A DNA stretch of 64,000 nucleotides, taken from positions 27,195 to 91,194 of the forward strand of contig JAQYET010000096.1 in the NCBI GenBank assembly GCA_028723525.1, in the 5' to 3' direction. Both the position numbers and the translations under genes were made by a program. A model generated the notes under the pieces. The model had not been told where the DNA came from. It was given only the letters and a program-made list of their open reading frames with translations, and searched no databases. This DNA comes from Prevotellaceae bacterium (lineage in GTDB: Bacteria; Bacteroidota; Bacteroidia; Bacteroidales; Bacteroidaceae). Below are positions 1-9,055 of this stretch, one piece after another. Position 1 is the first letter of the stretch; each line of letters starts with the position of its first letter.

Positions 1-1119
1 TTTGTTCTCGGCATCGAAGGCACGAATCTTGTAGGTCATCTTGTCGGGATTTACTATTCCGTTGTTCGCTCCGCGTGTCACTGCAGTCCACTGTGCAGCA
101 ATGCTTGTCTTGTTGTCAGAGATTGTAAATGCGTCGGGCATGGCAGGCAGGTCAACACCCACAAAGACGGTTTTCTCCACCTCCGTGCCGCGGTTTCCGG
201 CGTAGTAGGCTGCTATGCTGTAAGTATTGTTGCCGTTCACCGTGACGCTGTTGTCGTCGTAAGTCCGGTTGCTGCCCGGTGCTATGTTCTTCAGCACGGC
301 GATAATCTCCGCATTTCGTGTCACCACAACGCTGTCTATCGCGGTAAGATTGTCTCCGCCCACGTTCTTTGAAGGAGCCTTGAACGAAATCTTCGCCTTC
401 AGGTCGCCCTTTGCATCGGGCACAACGTTGAAATTCTCGGGCATTGCCGGTGCCGTTGCCGCAGCCCCTTTCTCCACCTTTACATCGAAGAGCAGCAAGC
501 GGTTTTGGTTGGCATCGCTTATGGCATGGAAACCGATGCAGTATTCTCCGCTCTCGGTCGGGGTGAAAGTCCTTGTTAACGTCACCGTGTCGCCATTCAG
601 TTCTGTCGGCGGCAGTATGACATCTCCTGCCACGATACTGTTTTTCGTGGCTTCTCTTCCCATTTTCACCTCCATTCGTTCCACGTAAGTCTTGCTGTCG
701 GAGAGCGCGCGGAACTTAATGTCATAGTTCACTCCGGCTTCCAATCTCATCTTGGGCGAGATGAGCCAGTCGTCGGCTTCGTTCTGCACACTGTATTTAT
801 AGCATGCACTTTTCGAGCCGTTCCATTTCTCATAGAACTCCCACTTGCCGTCGTCTTCGTTCACATTGATTACGGTGAAGGTTTCAAACACCTCTTGGCT
901 GTCGAACTTCACGCTGAACACCGGTGCTGCGCCGTGTCGCTGACTTTTGCCGGCAACAGTCTCGTTGTTCTTTTCCGGCGTGTTCATTGCCCTTGCAATC
1001 TTCTTTGTCGTGTCAAAAGGTGCACGACCGCTCTGCCCTTTCTGCTGCGCCATACCCGTCGTTGGGGCAGACAGCATTACAGCGATGCAGAGTGAGGAAA
1101 GTAGATTCTTTTTTCTCAT
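1..1119 (-). CDS. Secreted cleaved-adhesin-type protein (5' part; C-terminus outside window)
   Basis: The reading frame is open from an ATG at 1119 to the window edge, about 373 codons. It starts MRKKNLLSSLCIAVMLSAP, a signal peptide. Residues of roughly 60-200 match the cleaved-adhesin / choice-of-anchor J pattern: a motif around DDGKWEFYEKW, then DDWLISPKM, then a jelly-roll-like stretch ending in LLLFDVKVEKG. After this come fibronectin type III-like segments (APAMPENFNVVPDAKG and DLPAMPDAFTISDNKTSI). Such proteins are exported to the surface of Bacteroidales and are often proteases or adhesins with a type IX sorting tail, but the catalytic or sorting part would lie left of position 1. The start was chosen because the signal peptide begins there. 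The exact function cannot be told from this fragment. Confidence 0.75.
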   Translation of the reverse strand, partial: MRKKNLLSSLCIAVMLSAPTTGMAQQKGQSGRAPFDTTKKIARAMNTPEKNNETVAGKSQRHGAAPVFSVKFDSQEVFETFTVINVNEDDGKWEFYEKWNGSKSACYKYSVQNEADDWLISPKMRLEAGVNYDIKFRALSDSKTYVERMEVKMGREATKNSIVAGDVILPPTELNGDTVTLTRTFTPTESGEYCIGFHAISDANQNRLLLFDVKVEKGAAATAPAMPENFNVVPDAKGDLKAKISFKAPSKNVGGDNLTAIDSVVVTRNAEIIAVLKNIAPGSNRTYDDNSVTVNGNNTYSIAAYYAGNRGTEVEKTVFVGVDLPAMPDAFTISDNKTSIAAQWTAVTRGANNGIVNPDKMTYKIRAFDAENK

Positions 1120-1132
1120 ACTTTTCTTTTTT

Positions 1133-1516
1133 TTAATTGTTACACTTATCTTGTTTTGTTAATCTTGTTTCAAACTTAACCATAGAGTCGAGCAGAGCGG
1201 CGTCGCTTATGGGCTTCGTGAGATAGTCTATGACGTTCATGTCGCTGTGCTTAGGGTTTCCTTTTCGGTACGGAGTGGCGAAGATTACGGGCGTCAGACG
1301 GTTGTTCGACCTGCGTATCGCGTCTGCACTGCTGCCGTCGGAAAGTTCCACGTCGGCTATTATGAGGTCCACGTCGTGCCTGTTGAGGTATTCGGCGGAT
1401 GTGTCCATGTCTTCGATGATGCACAAAAGATTATAGTCGGGGCGCAACTGTCTAACCACTTCCTTTATCTCGAGCGAAGTGAGGTACTCATCCCCCATTA
1501 TGACATATCTCTTCAT
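1133..1516 (-). CDS. Stand-alone response-regulator receiver protein
   Basis: This 127-aa protein is a single REC domain. It has an acidic pocket near residues 9-10 (GDE), the predicted phospho-acceptor Asp55 in LIIADVEL, and Lys101 in YLTKPI. There is no output domain after the receiver. Its N-terminal half aligns by eye with the LytTR regulator at 28598-29359: both carry a LRPDY motif near residue 25, the phospho-Asp at residue 55 and a D-Y-L-x-KPI end. The ATG at 1516 was chosen over an upstream in-frame codon because it gives the same N-terminus as that relative. The start lies just upstream of the partial secreted protein and may be cotranscribed with it. It may be a truncated paralogue or a phosphate sink or competitor; which one cannot be decided from sequence. 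Confidence 0.75.
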   Translation of the reverse strand: MKRYVIMGDEYLTSLEIKEVVRQLRPDYNLLCIIEDMDTSAEYLNRHDVDLIIADVELSDGSSADAIRRSNNRLTPVIFATPYRKGNPKHSDMNVIDYLTKPISDAALLDSMVKFETRLTKQDKCNN

Positions 1517-1547
1517 TTTATCTCTTTGATATTTCAAATCCAATGCG

Positions 1548-1555
1548 CAAATTTA
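1548..1555 (-). promoter_or_regulatory. -7 box of the receiver gene
   Basis: On the minus strand this reads TAAATTTG, matching the Bacteroidota -7 consensus TAnnTTTG, 32 bp upstream of the receiver ATG. No clear TTG at the -33 position was found. Confidence 0.45.
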
Positions 1556-1733
1556 GGAAAAAGAACAAAAACGATAAAGCAAAAACTACCGAACTCCGCA
1601 TTTTTATTACCGAAGTGGAATATCGGTAGAATGAATTTGCGACTTATATATCGCCATCCACAGCCTTAATACATGCTCTTTCCTACTGCTGTCGGGGGCA
1701 TAACGAAGTGTTGTCGGATATATGTCGGGAAGT

Positions 1734-1836
1734 AAAACCGCCGATTTTGCACAGCAATTTCGGCGAAATTGGTCGGCAAAACCGGCGAAATTGAACGACA
1801 AAACCGGCGAAATTGCAATGCAACTCCGCCGGTCTT
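1734..1836. repeat. 22-bp-period core/linker array, locus A (five units)
   Basis: Five 15-bp cores lie at 1734-1748, 1756-1770, 1778-1792, 1800-1814 and 1822-1836, separated by 7-bp linkers (GCACAGC, GGTCGGC, GAACGAC, GCAATGC). The period is exactly 22 bp. Units 2-4 are near AAAATCGGCGAAATT; unit 1 and unit 5 are partly inverted versions. The array fills the middle of the 1544-1911 intergenic stretch, between the protease 3' end and the receiver gene; nothing else was recognised there apart from the receiver promoter. Four similar arrays occur at 24200, 31718, 44105 and 56595. Confidence 0.9.
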
Positions 1837-1911
1837 GCTCTATCATTTGGTTTCTTTACCAATCGGATTGGGCTTTATTCGTGTCCAAACAGATGTCTCT
1901 CTGCCCTGTGT

Positions 1912-4797
1912 TTACCTCACTACGAACTTCCGTGTTGTCTTTCCTTTGGCGTTCTCCACGCTCAAGACATACACTCCGGCGGCGAGAGGCAGGCTGACAG
2001 TCTTGCCGGTCGGCACTACAGACAGCACTTTCGTGCCCGACATGCTGAACACTTCCACCTTTTCTGCGCAGCCTTTGTCGCCGGCGCAGTCTATCGTAAC
2101 GGCGTGTCCGTTGTCGTGGAATGTGACAAGGATATCGCTGCTGGCGGCAGTAGCATCAGCAATTCCCGACACGTTGCCAATGGTATAAATGCCTCCGTAG
2201 TTGACGTATTTGCCCACGTTCTCGTATGTTTCCTTATCCTTCTGCGTCTCGATAATCACGAAATAATCGCCGTCGTCCAGTGCCGGTGTGTAGTTCTTGC
2301 TGATTGTCTTTGTCTCGCCCGCTGTCATCTTCAGGCTGAACTCGATGTGCACAGCTTCTCCGCCCGTGCCTGTAATCGGTCTCATGCGGATGTAGAGTTT
2401 GCGTGTGAAGTCCTGTTTTGCCTTCAGTGTGATGCTGAACGGCACTTTCACACCCTTCTGCATCTGCCTCGGGAGAGTGAATTTCTCACACTCCAGCACG
2501 AGGTCGGGGTTCTCCTGCACCTCTACGATGCAATCTTCGAAACTGTTCTCCACGGCTTTCTGTCCCTCTTCGGTGATGTAGTAGGTTCTTATCTTGTACT
2601 GTCCCGGGTCCATGTCAACCCTGTTGTAGTACATCACACTGCGTTCCTCGCCCGATTTGAACGACTCTTTTGTCAATATGAACGGATAAGAGGCGGTGGC
2701 GTCATCGGCTTTCTCCAGTTTCATCAGCATGTTCACGCAGCCCTCTACGCCGTAATTCCTCACGCCGTGCGATGCCAATATTTTATCGCCTTGCTTCACT
2801 TCCGGAACATAGCTCGGGTATCCAATCCACAGATACTGCTTTGTCTGCCTGATGATAGGCGTTGTTGCCTCGCCCTTAACTTCCATTGTGGCTCTGCCCA
2901 CGGCATCATCCTTGAACGGATAAGCCTCGTATTTGTCTTCGAAAGCCGTCACGTCATACATTCCCGGCTGCAAATCCTCGGGCAGACTCGCGATAAGCGT
3001 TATCACCTTTTCGCTGTTGTCATATACGCGCTTGGTTGAATTTCCCGCTTCGCCGATGATGTACGACTTCTCCGGATTGTCAACCGAGGTGAACTTCAGC
3101 ATCACTTTGTTGAGGTAGAAGTCGTCGCTGTTGTTCTTGATGTTCAGTCGGAATGCTCCGCTTCCTTTCGCATACAGGTCGCCATCGGTGCTTATCTTCT
3201 CCAGAAGCGTGACATCGGGAACCGGAGTGTTCATCTCTGCGGTCATCTTTCCGCCGGTTATGGTCACGTTTGCGTATGCAGGCAGGTTGTTAGAGTGGCG
3301 AAGTCGGGTGTATTCTGTTTCCCCGTCAGCCTTTATTGCGAACATAGTGCGATACTGTCCGTCCTCAACCCCGTTCACTTTCTCTGAAATGTCCTTCATG
3401 CTATACTGTATCGCGCCTATCAGTTGTGCCGAACTCGGGTCTATTCCGCGGATGCTGATGTTATCTTCCTTGAGCACTTTCACTATCTGCCCGTCTTTTT
3501 CGAGCACCGCCGCGATTTTTCCGGTGAACGTTTCAGTGTCGTGGTTCTCCACGAAAGACATGTATTGGAACATGATGTTTGTTGAACCGTATGGGAACAC
3601 GGCAAGTCGCGATGCGCCATACACGGGCCAATCACCTTTCTTGTTTGCTGTTGTTGCCGGCTTTATGCCCACGATTATTTCCTGTCCGAGGTTATATCCG
3701 CCACCGTTTGCACCGATTCCGAGGTCGTAGGGGTTCATGGCGTTCACCATGAAGTAGCCGTTGCTCTTTCCATACCAGCCCCAGTTGATGTGCACGAAGT
3801 CGTTTGAGTCGTAGCCGTCGCACACGAAGGCATGTCCTCCCATGCCGTCCTCGTTAGACGCGCTGTAGTAAAGCGGGCGTCCGGCGTTCAGTTCGTTCTT
3901 TATCATCTGTATCCACTCCGGTGTGGTGTAGTAGTCGCGCACTTTATAACTCATGCCTTTGTCGTAGCCGAAATACTTCACCAGCGCACCCGTTACCATC
4001 TGCGAAAATGCGCCGCTGCCACCGGGCATGTAGGTCATGTTCACCGAGATACCGAGCTGGCTGCACAGAGTTGCCACGGCGTCGTTCTGGTCTTGGTCGG
4101 CGTTATTTTTCTCAAGGCGTGCCGGCATCTTGCTCCAGTCGTAGGTGGTGGAGCCGAAGTCTGCCGTGAGAGTTCCCACGTTGGATGTGTAGGAATATGT
4201 TCCCGTTCCGTGCTCGGGGTATTTGTGAAACCGCATTATCTGTGCCATTGCTGTGGCAACGCAGCCCACATAGTAGTTCACATCTTTCCCTTCATCGTTC
4301 TTGTACTTAGGACACTTCAGATTGAACGGTGCGTCCTGTCCCCACTCGGTGTCCTCAAGAAGCGGATTTACCACCGGAGTTCCCGGCTCGTTGGCAAAGT
4401 TTCGGCTTGCCAATGACTCGAAAGTGCCGTTTTCTATCACGTCGGCATAGAACTGCATCCATGCCACGAGGTTGTCGGGAGCGTTCTCGAAGTCGAAAGA
4501 ACTCTCGGTGGAGTAAGCCAAAATGTCTGCAACCTCATCGTCGCCGGACACAATCACGAAGCCCTTGCCGTTACCGGCGTTGTATATGTAGTAGGGGGCG
4601 TAACCCTGCTGCGGCGACTTCCTGATGTTCAGTCGCTGCGGGATGTCAAGCAGTTTCGCCTTCGTGCTGCCCGGAATGTTCCGGTTGAGGAAGCGTTCTG
4701 CCAGCAGGCGTGCTTCAGCCTGAGATACTTTTTTAGCGAATACGGATGCCGGAAGCATCGTAATAAGCAGTAACAAGATAGATAAAATTCTTTTCAT
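1912..4797 (-). CDS. C10 family (interpain/streptopain-like) cysteine protease with T9SS sorting domain
   Basis: This 961-aa secreted thiol protease has a signal peptide (MKRILSILLLLITMLPASVFA), then an inhibitory Spi/I69 propeptide (about 22-130). The peptidase C10 domain (about 135-370) carries catalytic Cys179 in VGCVATAMAQIM and His322 in GGHAFVCDGY, followed by the HINWGW motif. A long beta-rich middle region of Ig-like modules follows. The end (about 885-961) looks like a type IX secretion sorting domain, with MSGTKVLSV, LAAGVYVLSV and a basic end KTTRKFVVR. The protein would be carried across the outer membrane and may digest host or dietary protein. The ATG at 4797 was chosen over an in-frame upstream start because the signal peptide begins there and a -7 box lies further upstream. 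Length fits Prevotella C10 proteases of about 850-1000 aa. Confidence 0.92.
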   Translation of the reverse strand: MKRILSILLLLITMLPASVFAKKVSQAEARLLAERFLNRNIPGSTKAKLLDIPQRLNIRKSPQQGYAPYYIYNAGNGKGFVIVSGDDEVADILAYSTESSFDFENAPDNLVAWMQFYADVIENGTFESLASRNFANEPGTPVVNPLLEDTEWGQDAPFNLKCPKYKNDEGKDVNYYVGCVATAMAQIMRFHKYPEHGTGTYSYTSNVGTLTADFGSTTYDWSKMPARLEKNNADQDQNDAVATLCSQLGISVNMTYMPGGSGAFSQMVTGALVKYFGYDKGMSYKVRDYYTTPEWIQMIKNELNAGRPLYYSASNEDGMGGHAFVCDGYDSNDFVHINWGWYGKSNGYFMVNAMNPYDLGIGANGGGYNLGQEIIVGIKPATTANKKGDWPVYGASRLAVFPYGSTNIMFQYMSFVENHDTETFTGKIAAVLEKDGQIVKVLKEDNISIRGIDPSSAQLIGAIQYSMKDISEKVNGVEDGQYRTMFAIKADGETEYTRLRHSNNLPAYANVTITGGKMTAEMNTPVPDVTLLEKISTDGDLYAKGSGAFRLNIKNNSDDFYLNKVMLKFTSVDNPEKSYIIGEAGNSTKRVYDNSEKVITLIASLPEDLQPGMYDVTAFEDKYEAYPFKDDAVGRATMEVKGEATTPIIRQTKQYLWIGYPSYVPEVKQGDKILASHGVRNYGVEGCVNMLMKLEKADDATASYPFILTKESFKSGEERSVMYYNRVDMDPGQYKIRTYYITEEGQKAVENSFEDCIVEVQENPDLVLECEKFTLPRQMQKGVKVPFSITLKAKQDFTRKLYIRMRPITGTGGEAVHIEFSLKMTAGETKTISKNYTPALDDGDYFVIIETQKDKETYENVGKYVNYGGIYTIGNVSGIADATAASSDILVTFHDNGHAVTIDCAGDKGCAEKVEVFSMSGTKVLSVVPTGKTVSLPLAAGVYVLSVENAKGKTTRKFVVR

Positions 4798-4884
4798 AAA
4801 TTTGCATTTGATGTTTGATAATATTCTCCAAGTATCATGTCGCCGTGCTCTTCCGTTCTTTACGAGCCGGGCATGACGTGGTTG

Positions 4885-4892
4885 CAAAATTA
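4885..4892 (-). promoter_or_regulatory. -7 box of the C10 protease
   Basis: The minus strand reads TAATTTTG, a match to TAnnTTTG, leaving an untranslated leader of about 85 nt before the ATG at 4797. No good -33 TTG was seen. Confidence 0.5.
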
Positions 4893-4967
4893 GCATAATA
4901 TTTTTATTCAGCATAAATATTGACATTTTAATTTGCCGTTTTAACATAAAAAGTGGTTTTTTCTCAT

Positions 4968-4975
4968 TACCTTTG
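4968..4975 (+). promoter_or_regulatory. -7 box of miaB
   Basis: TACCTTTG matches TAnnTTTG and sits 18 bp before the miaB ATG at 4994. It supports that start over an in-frame codon at 4973, which lies inside the promoter box. Confidence 0.55.
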
Positions 4976-4993
4976 CACCCAAATCAAATTCTG

Positions 4994-6352
4994 ATGAAGA
5001 AACTTTTTATAGAGACATACGGCTGCCAGATGAACGTTGCCGACTCTGAAGTGGTGGCTTCGGTGATGAAAATGGCAGGATATGATGTCTGCGAAGACAT
5101 CGCGGAGGCTGACGCAGTGTTCCTTAACACGTGCTCGGTGCGCGACAATGCGGAGCAGAAAATTTATCACCGGTTGGAGGAACTGAACGCCATGAGGCGC
5201 AACAGGCTTGCCGGAGGTGCTGCGCGTAGCCGGGAGCAGGATGCCGCTCCGCTGATAATCGGAGTGCTCGGCTGCATGGCTGAAAGGGCGAAAGACGACC
5301 TGCTGCAGAACCACCACACCGACCTCGTGGCAGGTCCCGACTCATATCTCGCACTGCCCGACCTCATGGCACAGGCTGAAATGGGAAACAAGGCGATGGA
5401 CATCGAACTGTCAACCACCGAGACCTACCGCGACATCGTTCCGAGAAGGATATTCGGGGCGAAGATAGGCGGGTTTGTAAGCATCATGAGAGGGTGCAAC
5501 AACTTCTGCCATTACTGCATTGTGCCTTATACAAGGGGGCGCGAACGGAGCAGGGATATAGGCAGCATACTGCGCGAAGTGGGCGACCTGAGAGAGCGGG
5601 GATACCGCGAGGTGACGCTGCTGGGGCAGAATGTGAACAGTTACCGATATGATGCCGACGGAGAGATGACAGACTTCCCCACGCTGCTGCGCCGTGTGGC
5701 AGAGGCTGTTCCGGCAATGAGGGTGCGCTTCACGACATCGCATCCCAAGGACATGAGCGACGAAACACTGCGCGTAATAGCCGAAATGCCAAACGTGTGC
5801 AAGCACATACATCTGCCCGTTCAGAGCGGAAGTGACCGCATACTGAAACTGATGAACCGAAAATACACTCGCGAATGGTATCTCGACCGGGTGGCTGCAA
5901 TAAGGAGGATAGTGCCCGACTGCGGACTGTCAACCGACATCTTCGTGGGCTATCACGGCGAAACCGAGGAAGACCACAGGCTCTCTCTGTCGCTGATGCG
6001 GGAGGTCGGGTACGACTCTGCGTTCATGTTCAAGTACTCGGAACGCCCCGGAACCTATGCCTCAAAGCATCTCCCCGACAACGTTTCGGAAGAGGTGAAG
6101 CTGCGAAGACTCTCGGAACTCATCGAACTGCAGACCCAAATATCGGCAGAACAGAACCGAAAAGACGTGGGGAAGGTGTTCGACGTGCTCGTGGAAAACT
6201 TCTCGAAACGCTCCCGTGAGCAGCTCTGCGGGCGCAATGAGCAGAACAAGATGGTGGTGTTCGGCAAAGGAAACCACCACATCGGGGAAACGGTGAGGGT
6301 GAGAATAACCGGCTCGTCGAGCGCAACACTGCTCGGAGAACTCTCCGAGTGA
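4994..6352 (+). CDS. miaB: tRNA-2-methylthio-N6-dimethylallyladenosine synthase MiaB
   Basis: This 452-aa radical-SAM methylthiotransferase converts i6A37 to ms2i6A37 in tRNAs that read UNN codons. The N-terminal UPF0004 domain has the three cluster ligands Cys11 (ETYGCQMN), Cys47 (LNTCSVRD) and Cys94 (VLGCMAER). The radical-SAM Cys168, Cys172 and Cys175 lie in RGCNNFCHYC. A TRAM domain forms the last 65 residues or so. A short extra Ala/Arg-rich stretch between residues 70 and 85, before PLIIGVLGC, looks longer than usual for the family. The start at 4994 follows the promoter box, and xerD comes 32 bp downstream in the same direction, so the two are probably cotranscribed. Confidence 0.96.
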   Translation: MKKLFIETYGCQMNVADSEVVASVMKMAGYDVCEDIAEADAVFLNTCSVRDNAEQKIYHRLEELNAMRRNRLAGGAARSREQDAAPLIIGVLGCMAERAKDDLLQNHHTDLVAGPDSYLALPDLMAQAEMGNKAMDIELSTTETYRDIVPRRIFGAKIGGFVSIMRGCNNFCHYCIVPYTRGRERSRDIGSILREVGDLRERGYREVTLLGQNVNSYRYDADGEMTDFPTLLRRVAEAVPAMRVRFTTSHPKDMSDETLRVIAEMPNVCKHIHLPVQSGSDRILKLMNRKYTREWYLDRVAAIRRIVPDCGLSTDIFVGYHGETEEDHRLSLSLMREVGYDSAFMFKYSERPGTYASKHLPDNVSEEVKLRRLSELIELQTQISAEQNRKDVGKVFDVLVENFSKRSREQLCGRNEQNKMVVFGKGNHHIGETVRVRITGSSSATLLGELSE

Positions 6353-6384
6353 CGGCACGGCGGAATAAGGAAAGGAGGAAAACC

Positions 6385-7305
6385 ATGAACGACAACGGAA
6401 ATGCAAGCCTCATGAAGGCATACAACCGATACCTGCGACTGCAGCGAGGACTGTCGGCAAACACGCTCGACGCCTATCAGCGCGACGTGAAAAAACTGAT
6501 GGATTATCTCGACGGAGAGGGCATAAGACCCGTTGACGTAACCCTCGACCACCTGCGCGCGTTCGCCGCTTCGCTCCATGACCTCGGCGTGGGGGCAACA
6601 TCGCAGTGCCGGATACTTAGCGGAGTGCGCTCGTTCTGCAACTTCATGGTGCGCGACGGGCGCATGGAGAACGACCCATCGGAACTGCTTGAGAGCCCGC
6701 AGACGGGCAAACACCTGCCCGAAGTGCTATCTACAGAGGAGGTTGACATGCTCGAGGAAGCCATAGACTGCCGCAAATGGGAGGGTCCGCGCAACCGGGC
6801 CATAATAGAGATGCTGTTCTCCTGCGGGCTGAGAGTGAGCGAACTGGTCAATCTGAAACTGTCTGACATGTACCTCGACGAGCGTTTCATACGTGTCTGG
6901 GGCAAGGGAAACAAGGAGCGGCTTGTGCCAATCTCACCGCGGGCAATAGACGAGTTGAACCTTTGGTTCGAGCGAAGAAACACTATGGAGATAAAGCCCG
7001 GCGAGGAGGATTACGTGTTCCTGAACCGCCGCGGAGCGCATCTCACGCGCACTATGGTGCTGATATTCATAAAGAACTACGCCCGCGACGCCGGCATAAG
7101 GAAAACCATCTCGCCCCACACGCTGCGCCACTCCTTCGCAACATCACTGCTCGAGGGCGGTGCAGACCTGCGTGCGATACAGGCAATGCTGGGACATGAG
7201 AGCATCGGGACAACCGAGATATACACCCATGTGAGCACCAAGACGCTGCGAGAGGAAATCTTGCAACATCATCCGAGAAACATCTTGCATGGGGATAACA
7301 AATGA
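6385..7305 (+). CDS. xerD: Site-specific tyrosine recombinase XerD
   Basis: This 306-aa recombinase has an N-terminal SAM-like core-binding domain (about 8-95) and a C-terminal catalytic domain. The active-site residues are visible: Arg150 (CGLRVSE), His245-x-x-Arg248 (HTLRHSF), His271 (LGHESIGTT) and Tyr280 (EIYTHV). Its size and the lack of phage genes nearby fit the housekeeping Xer protein that resolves chromosome dimers at dif, although XerC and XerD cannot be firmly told apart by eye. The ATG at 6385 was chosen because an AAAGGAGG ribosome-binding site stands at 6371-6378; a longer frame starts inside the miaB stop region. It is followed closely by the U32 gene. Confidence 0.93.
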   Translation: MNDNGNASLMKAYNRYLRLQRGLSANTLDAYQRDVKKLMDYLDGEGIRPVDVTLDHLRAFAASLHDLGVGATSQCRILSGVRSFCNFMVRDGRMENDPSELLESPQTGKHLPEVLSTEEVDMLEEAIDCRKWEGPRNRAIIEMLFSCGLRVSELVNLKLSDMYLDERFIRVWGKGNKERLVPISPRAIDELNLWFERRNTMEIKPGEEDYVFLNRRGAHLTRTMVLIFIKNYARDAGIRKTISPHTLRHSFATSLLEGGADLRAIQAMLGHESIGTTEIYTHVSTKTLREEILQHHPRNILHGDNK

Positions 7306-7330
7306 ACTACTTGAACAAGAAGAAGAAACA

Positions 7331-8578
7331 ATGGAGATGAATTACAACTCTTTCGAGGTGATGGCACCCGTGGGAAGCCGCGAAAGCCTCGCCGCAGCGA
7401 TACAGGCGGGTGCCGACTCGGTGTATTTCGGCATCGGACAACTGAACATGCGCTCGCACAGTGCCAATAAGTTCGGCATCGACGACCTGCGCGACATTGC
7501 CCGGGAATGCGACGCCAACGGCATAAAGACCTACCTGACGGTGAACACCATCATCTATGATGAGGACATAGAGACGATGCACCGGATTGTGGATGCGGCA
7601 CACGAGGCTGGCATCACGGCAGTGATAGCGAGCGACGTGGCTGTGATGACCTACTGTAACAGCATCGGACAGGAGGTGCACCTGTCAACGCAACTCAATA
7701 TTTCAAACCTTGACTCGCTGCGTTTCTATGCCCGGTTTGCCGATGTGGTGGTGCTCGCAAGAGAACTGAAAATGGAGCAGGTGGCAGAGATTTACCGCGG
7801 CATAGAGGAGCAGAACATCTGCGGTCCGGGCGGAAACCGTGTGCGCATAGAAATGTTCTGCCACGGCGCACTGTGCATGGCAGTGAGCGGAAAGTGCTAT
7901 CTGTCGCTCGACAACGCGGCGCGCAGTGCCAACAGGGGTGAGTGTATGCAGCTCTGCCGACGCTCATACATCGTGACAGACCGCGAAACGGGAACCGAAT
8001 TAGAGGTTGACAACAAATACATAATGAGTCCGAAAGACCTGAAAACCGTGCGCTTCATAGACAGGATGATGAACGCCGGAGTGAGGGTTTTCAAGATAGA
8101 AGGACGCGCCCGCAGTGCAGAGTACGTATATACCGTGGTGAAATGCTACAAGGAAGCGATACAGGCAGTGCTGGATGGCACGTTCACCGAAGAACGGAAA
8201 GACGAGTGGGACGAGCGTCTTGCAACCGTTTTCAACCGCGGTTTCTGGGACGGTTACTACCTCGGACAGCAACTCGGAGAGTGGAACAAGGAGTATGGAA
8301 GCAGTGCCACGGAGCGGAAACAGTATGTGGGAAAGGGCATGAAATACTTCTCCAAACTCGGAGTGGCAGAGTTCGCGGTTGAGGCTTGCGAGTTCGGAGT
8401 GGGCGACAGCATGCTCATCACCGGTCCTACAACAGGCGTGGTATATGTCACACCGGAGGAAATTCACGGCGACGACGGTCCGGTGAGCATAGCCCGGCAG
8501 GGCACACGTGTGAGCTTCACAGTGCCGGGAAAGATACGCCCGAGCGACAAATTGTATAAACTGATAAAGGTAAAATAA
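7331..8578 (+). CDS. U32 family peptidase-like protein (TrhP/RlhA type)
   Basis: This protein of about 415 aa has the U32 signature: an N-terminal TIM-barrel-like region (VMAPVGSRESLAAAIQAGADSVYFG) and the conserved block RIEMFCHGALCMAVSGKCYLS at about 175-195. Three further cysteine-containing elements (GECMQLCRR) may bind an iron-sulfur cluster. Known relatives are TrhP (YegQ) and RlhA (YdcP), which make 5-hydroxyuridine in tRNA or 5-hydroxycytidine in 23S rRNA from prephenate-dependent chemistry. The family name 'peptidase' is therefore probably misleading here. Two nearby in-frame ATGs (7331 and 7337) are possible; the ATG at 7289 overlaps xerD and is less likely. The neighbours miaB and the SpoU methyltransferase also modify RNA. 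Confidence 0.9.
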   Translation: MEMNYNSFEVMAPVGSRESLAAAIQAGADSVYFGIGQLNMRSHSANKFGIDDLRDIARECDANGIKTYLTVNTIIYDEDIETMHRIVDAAHEAGITAVIASDVAVMTYCNSIGQEVHLSTQLNISNLDSLRFYARFADVVVLARELKMEQVAEIYRGIEEQNICGPGGNRVRIEMFCHGALCMAVSGKCYLSLDNAARSANRGECMQLCRRSYIVTDRETGTELEVDNKYIMSPKDLKTVRFIDRMMNAGVRVFKIEGRARSAEYVYTVVKCYKEAIQAVLDGTFTEERKDEWDERLATVFNRGFWDGYYLGQQLGEWNKEYGSSATERKQYVGKGMKYFSKLGVAEFAVEACEFGVGDSMLITGPTTGVVYVTPEEIHGDDGPVSIARQGTRVSFTVPGKIRPSDKLYKLIKVK

Positions 8579-8582
8579 GGAA

Positions 8583-9011
8583 ATGGCAACAATAAACGAA
8601 CTGCAAAACGAGGTCATAGAGGAATTTTCCGACTTCGAAGACTGGATGGACAGATACCAGTTGCTGATAGACCTCGGCAACGAACAGGAAGTGCTCGACG
8701 AGAAATACAAAACACAGAGCAACCTCATCGACGGCTGTCAGAGCAGGGTATGGCTGCAAGCCGACTACATCAACGGGCGTCTGCACTTCTCGGCAGAGAG
8801 CGACGCGCTTATAGTTAAGGGCATAGTGGCTCTGCTGATACGTGTGCTCGACGGGCATACGCCACAGGAAATACTCGATGCCGACCTCTATTTCATCGAC
8901 CGTATCGGTCTGCGCGACCACCTTTCGCCAACTCGTTCCAACGGATTGCTGGCAATGATAAAGCAGATAAAGGCATACGCGCTGGCATACAAGATGAAAG
9001 AGGGCAACTGA
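8583..9011 (+). CDS. sufE: SufE family Fe-S assembly sulfur-acceptor protein
   Basis: This 142-aa protein is a full-length SufE homologue. Cys52 in IDGCQSRVW is the conserved persulfide-accepting residue, and the downstream region (LIVKGIVALLIRVLDGHTPQEIL, then NGLLAMIKQIKAYA) matches the family helices. SufE takes sulfur from the cysteine desulfurase SufS and passes it to the SufBCD scaffold. The start follows the U32 stop by only a few bases with an AAGGAA site in between, so the two are coupled. SufS and SufBCD are not in this window. Confidence 0.94.
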   Translation: MATINELQNEVIEEFSDFEDWMDRYQLLIDLGNEQEVLDEKYKTQSNLIDGCQSRVWLQADYINGRLHFSAESDALIVKGIVALLIRVLDGHTPQEILDADLYFIDRIGLRDHLSPTRSNGLLAMIKQIKAYALAYKMKEGN

Positions 9012-9055
9012 GAAGCATCCGGACAACAGAGTATAGGGTTTATGACAATATCCCG

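Noticed and set aside
6385-7305. Phage or conjugative-transposon integrase
   Set aside because: Size, catalytic layout and the housekeeping neighbours miaB and sufE fit XerD; no phage or transfer genes are near.
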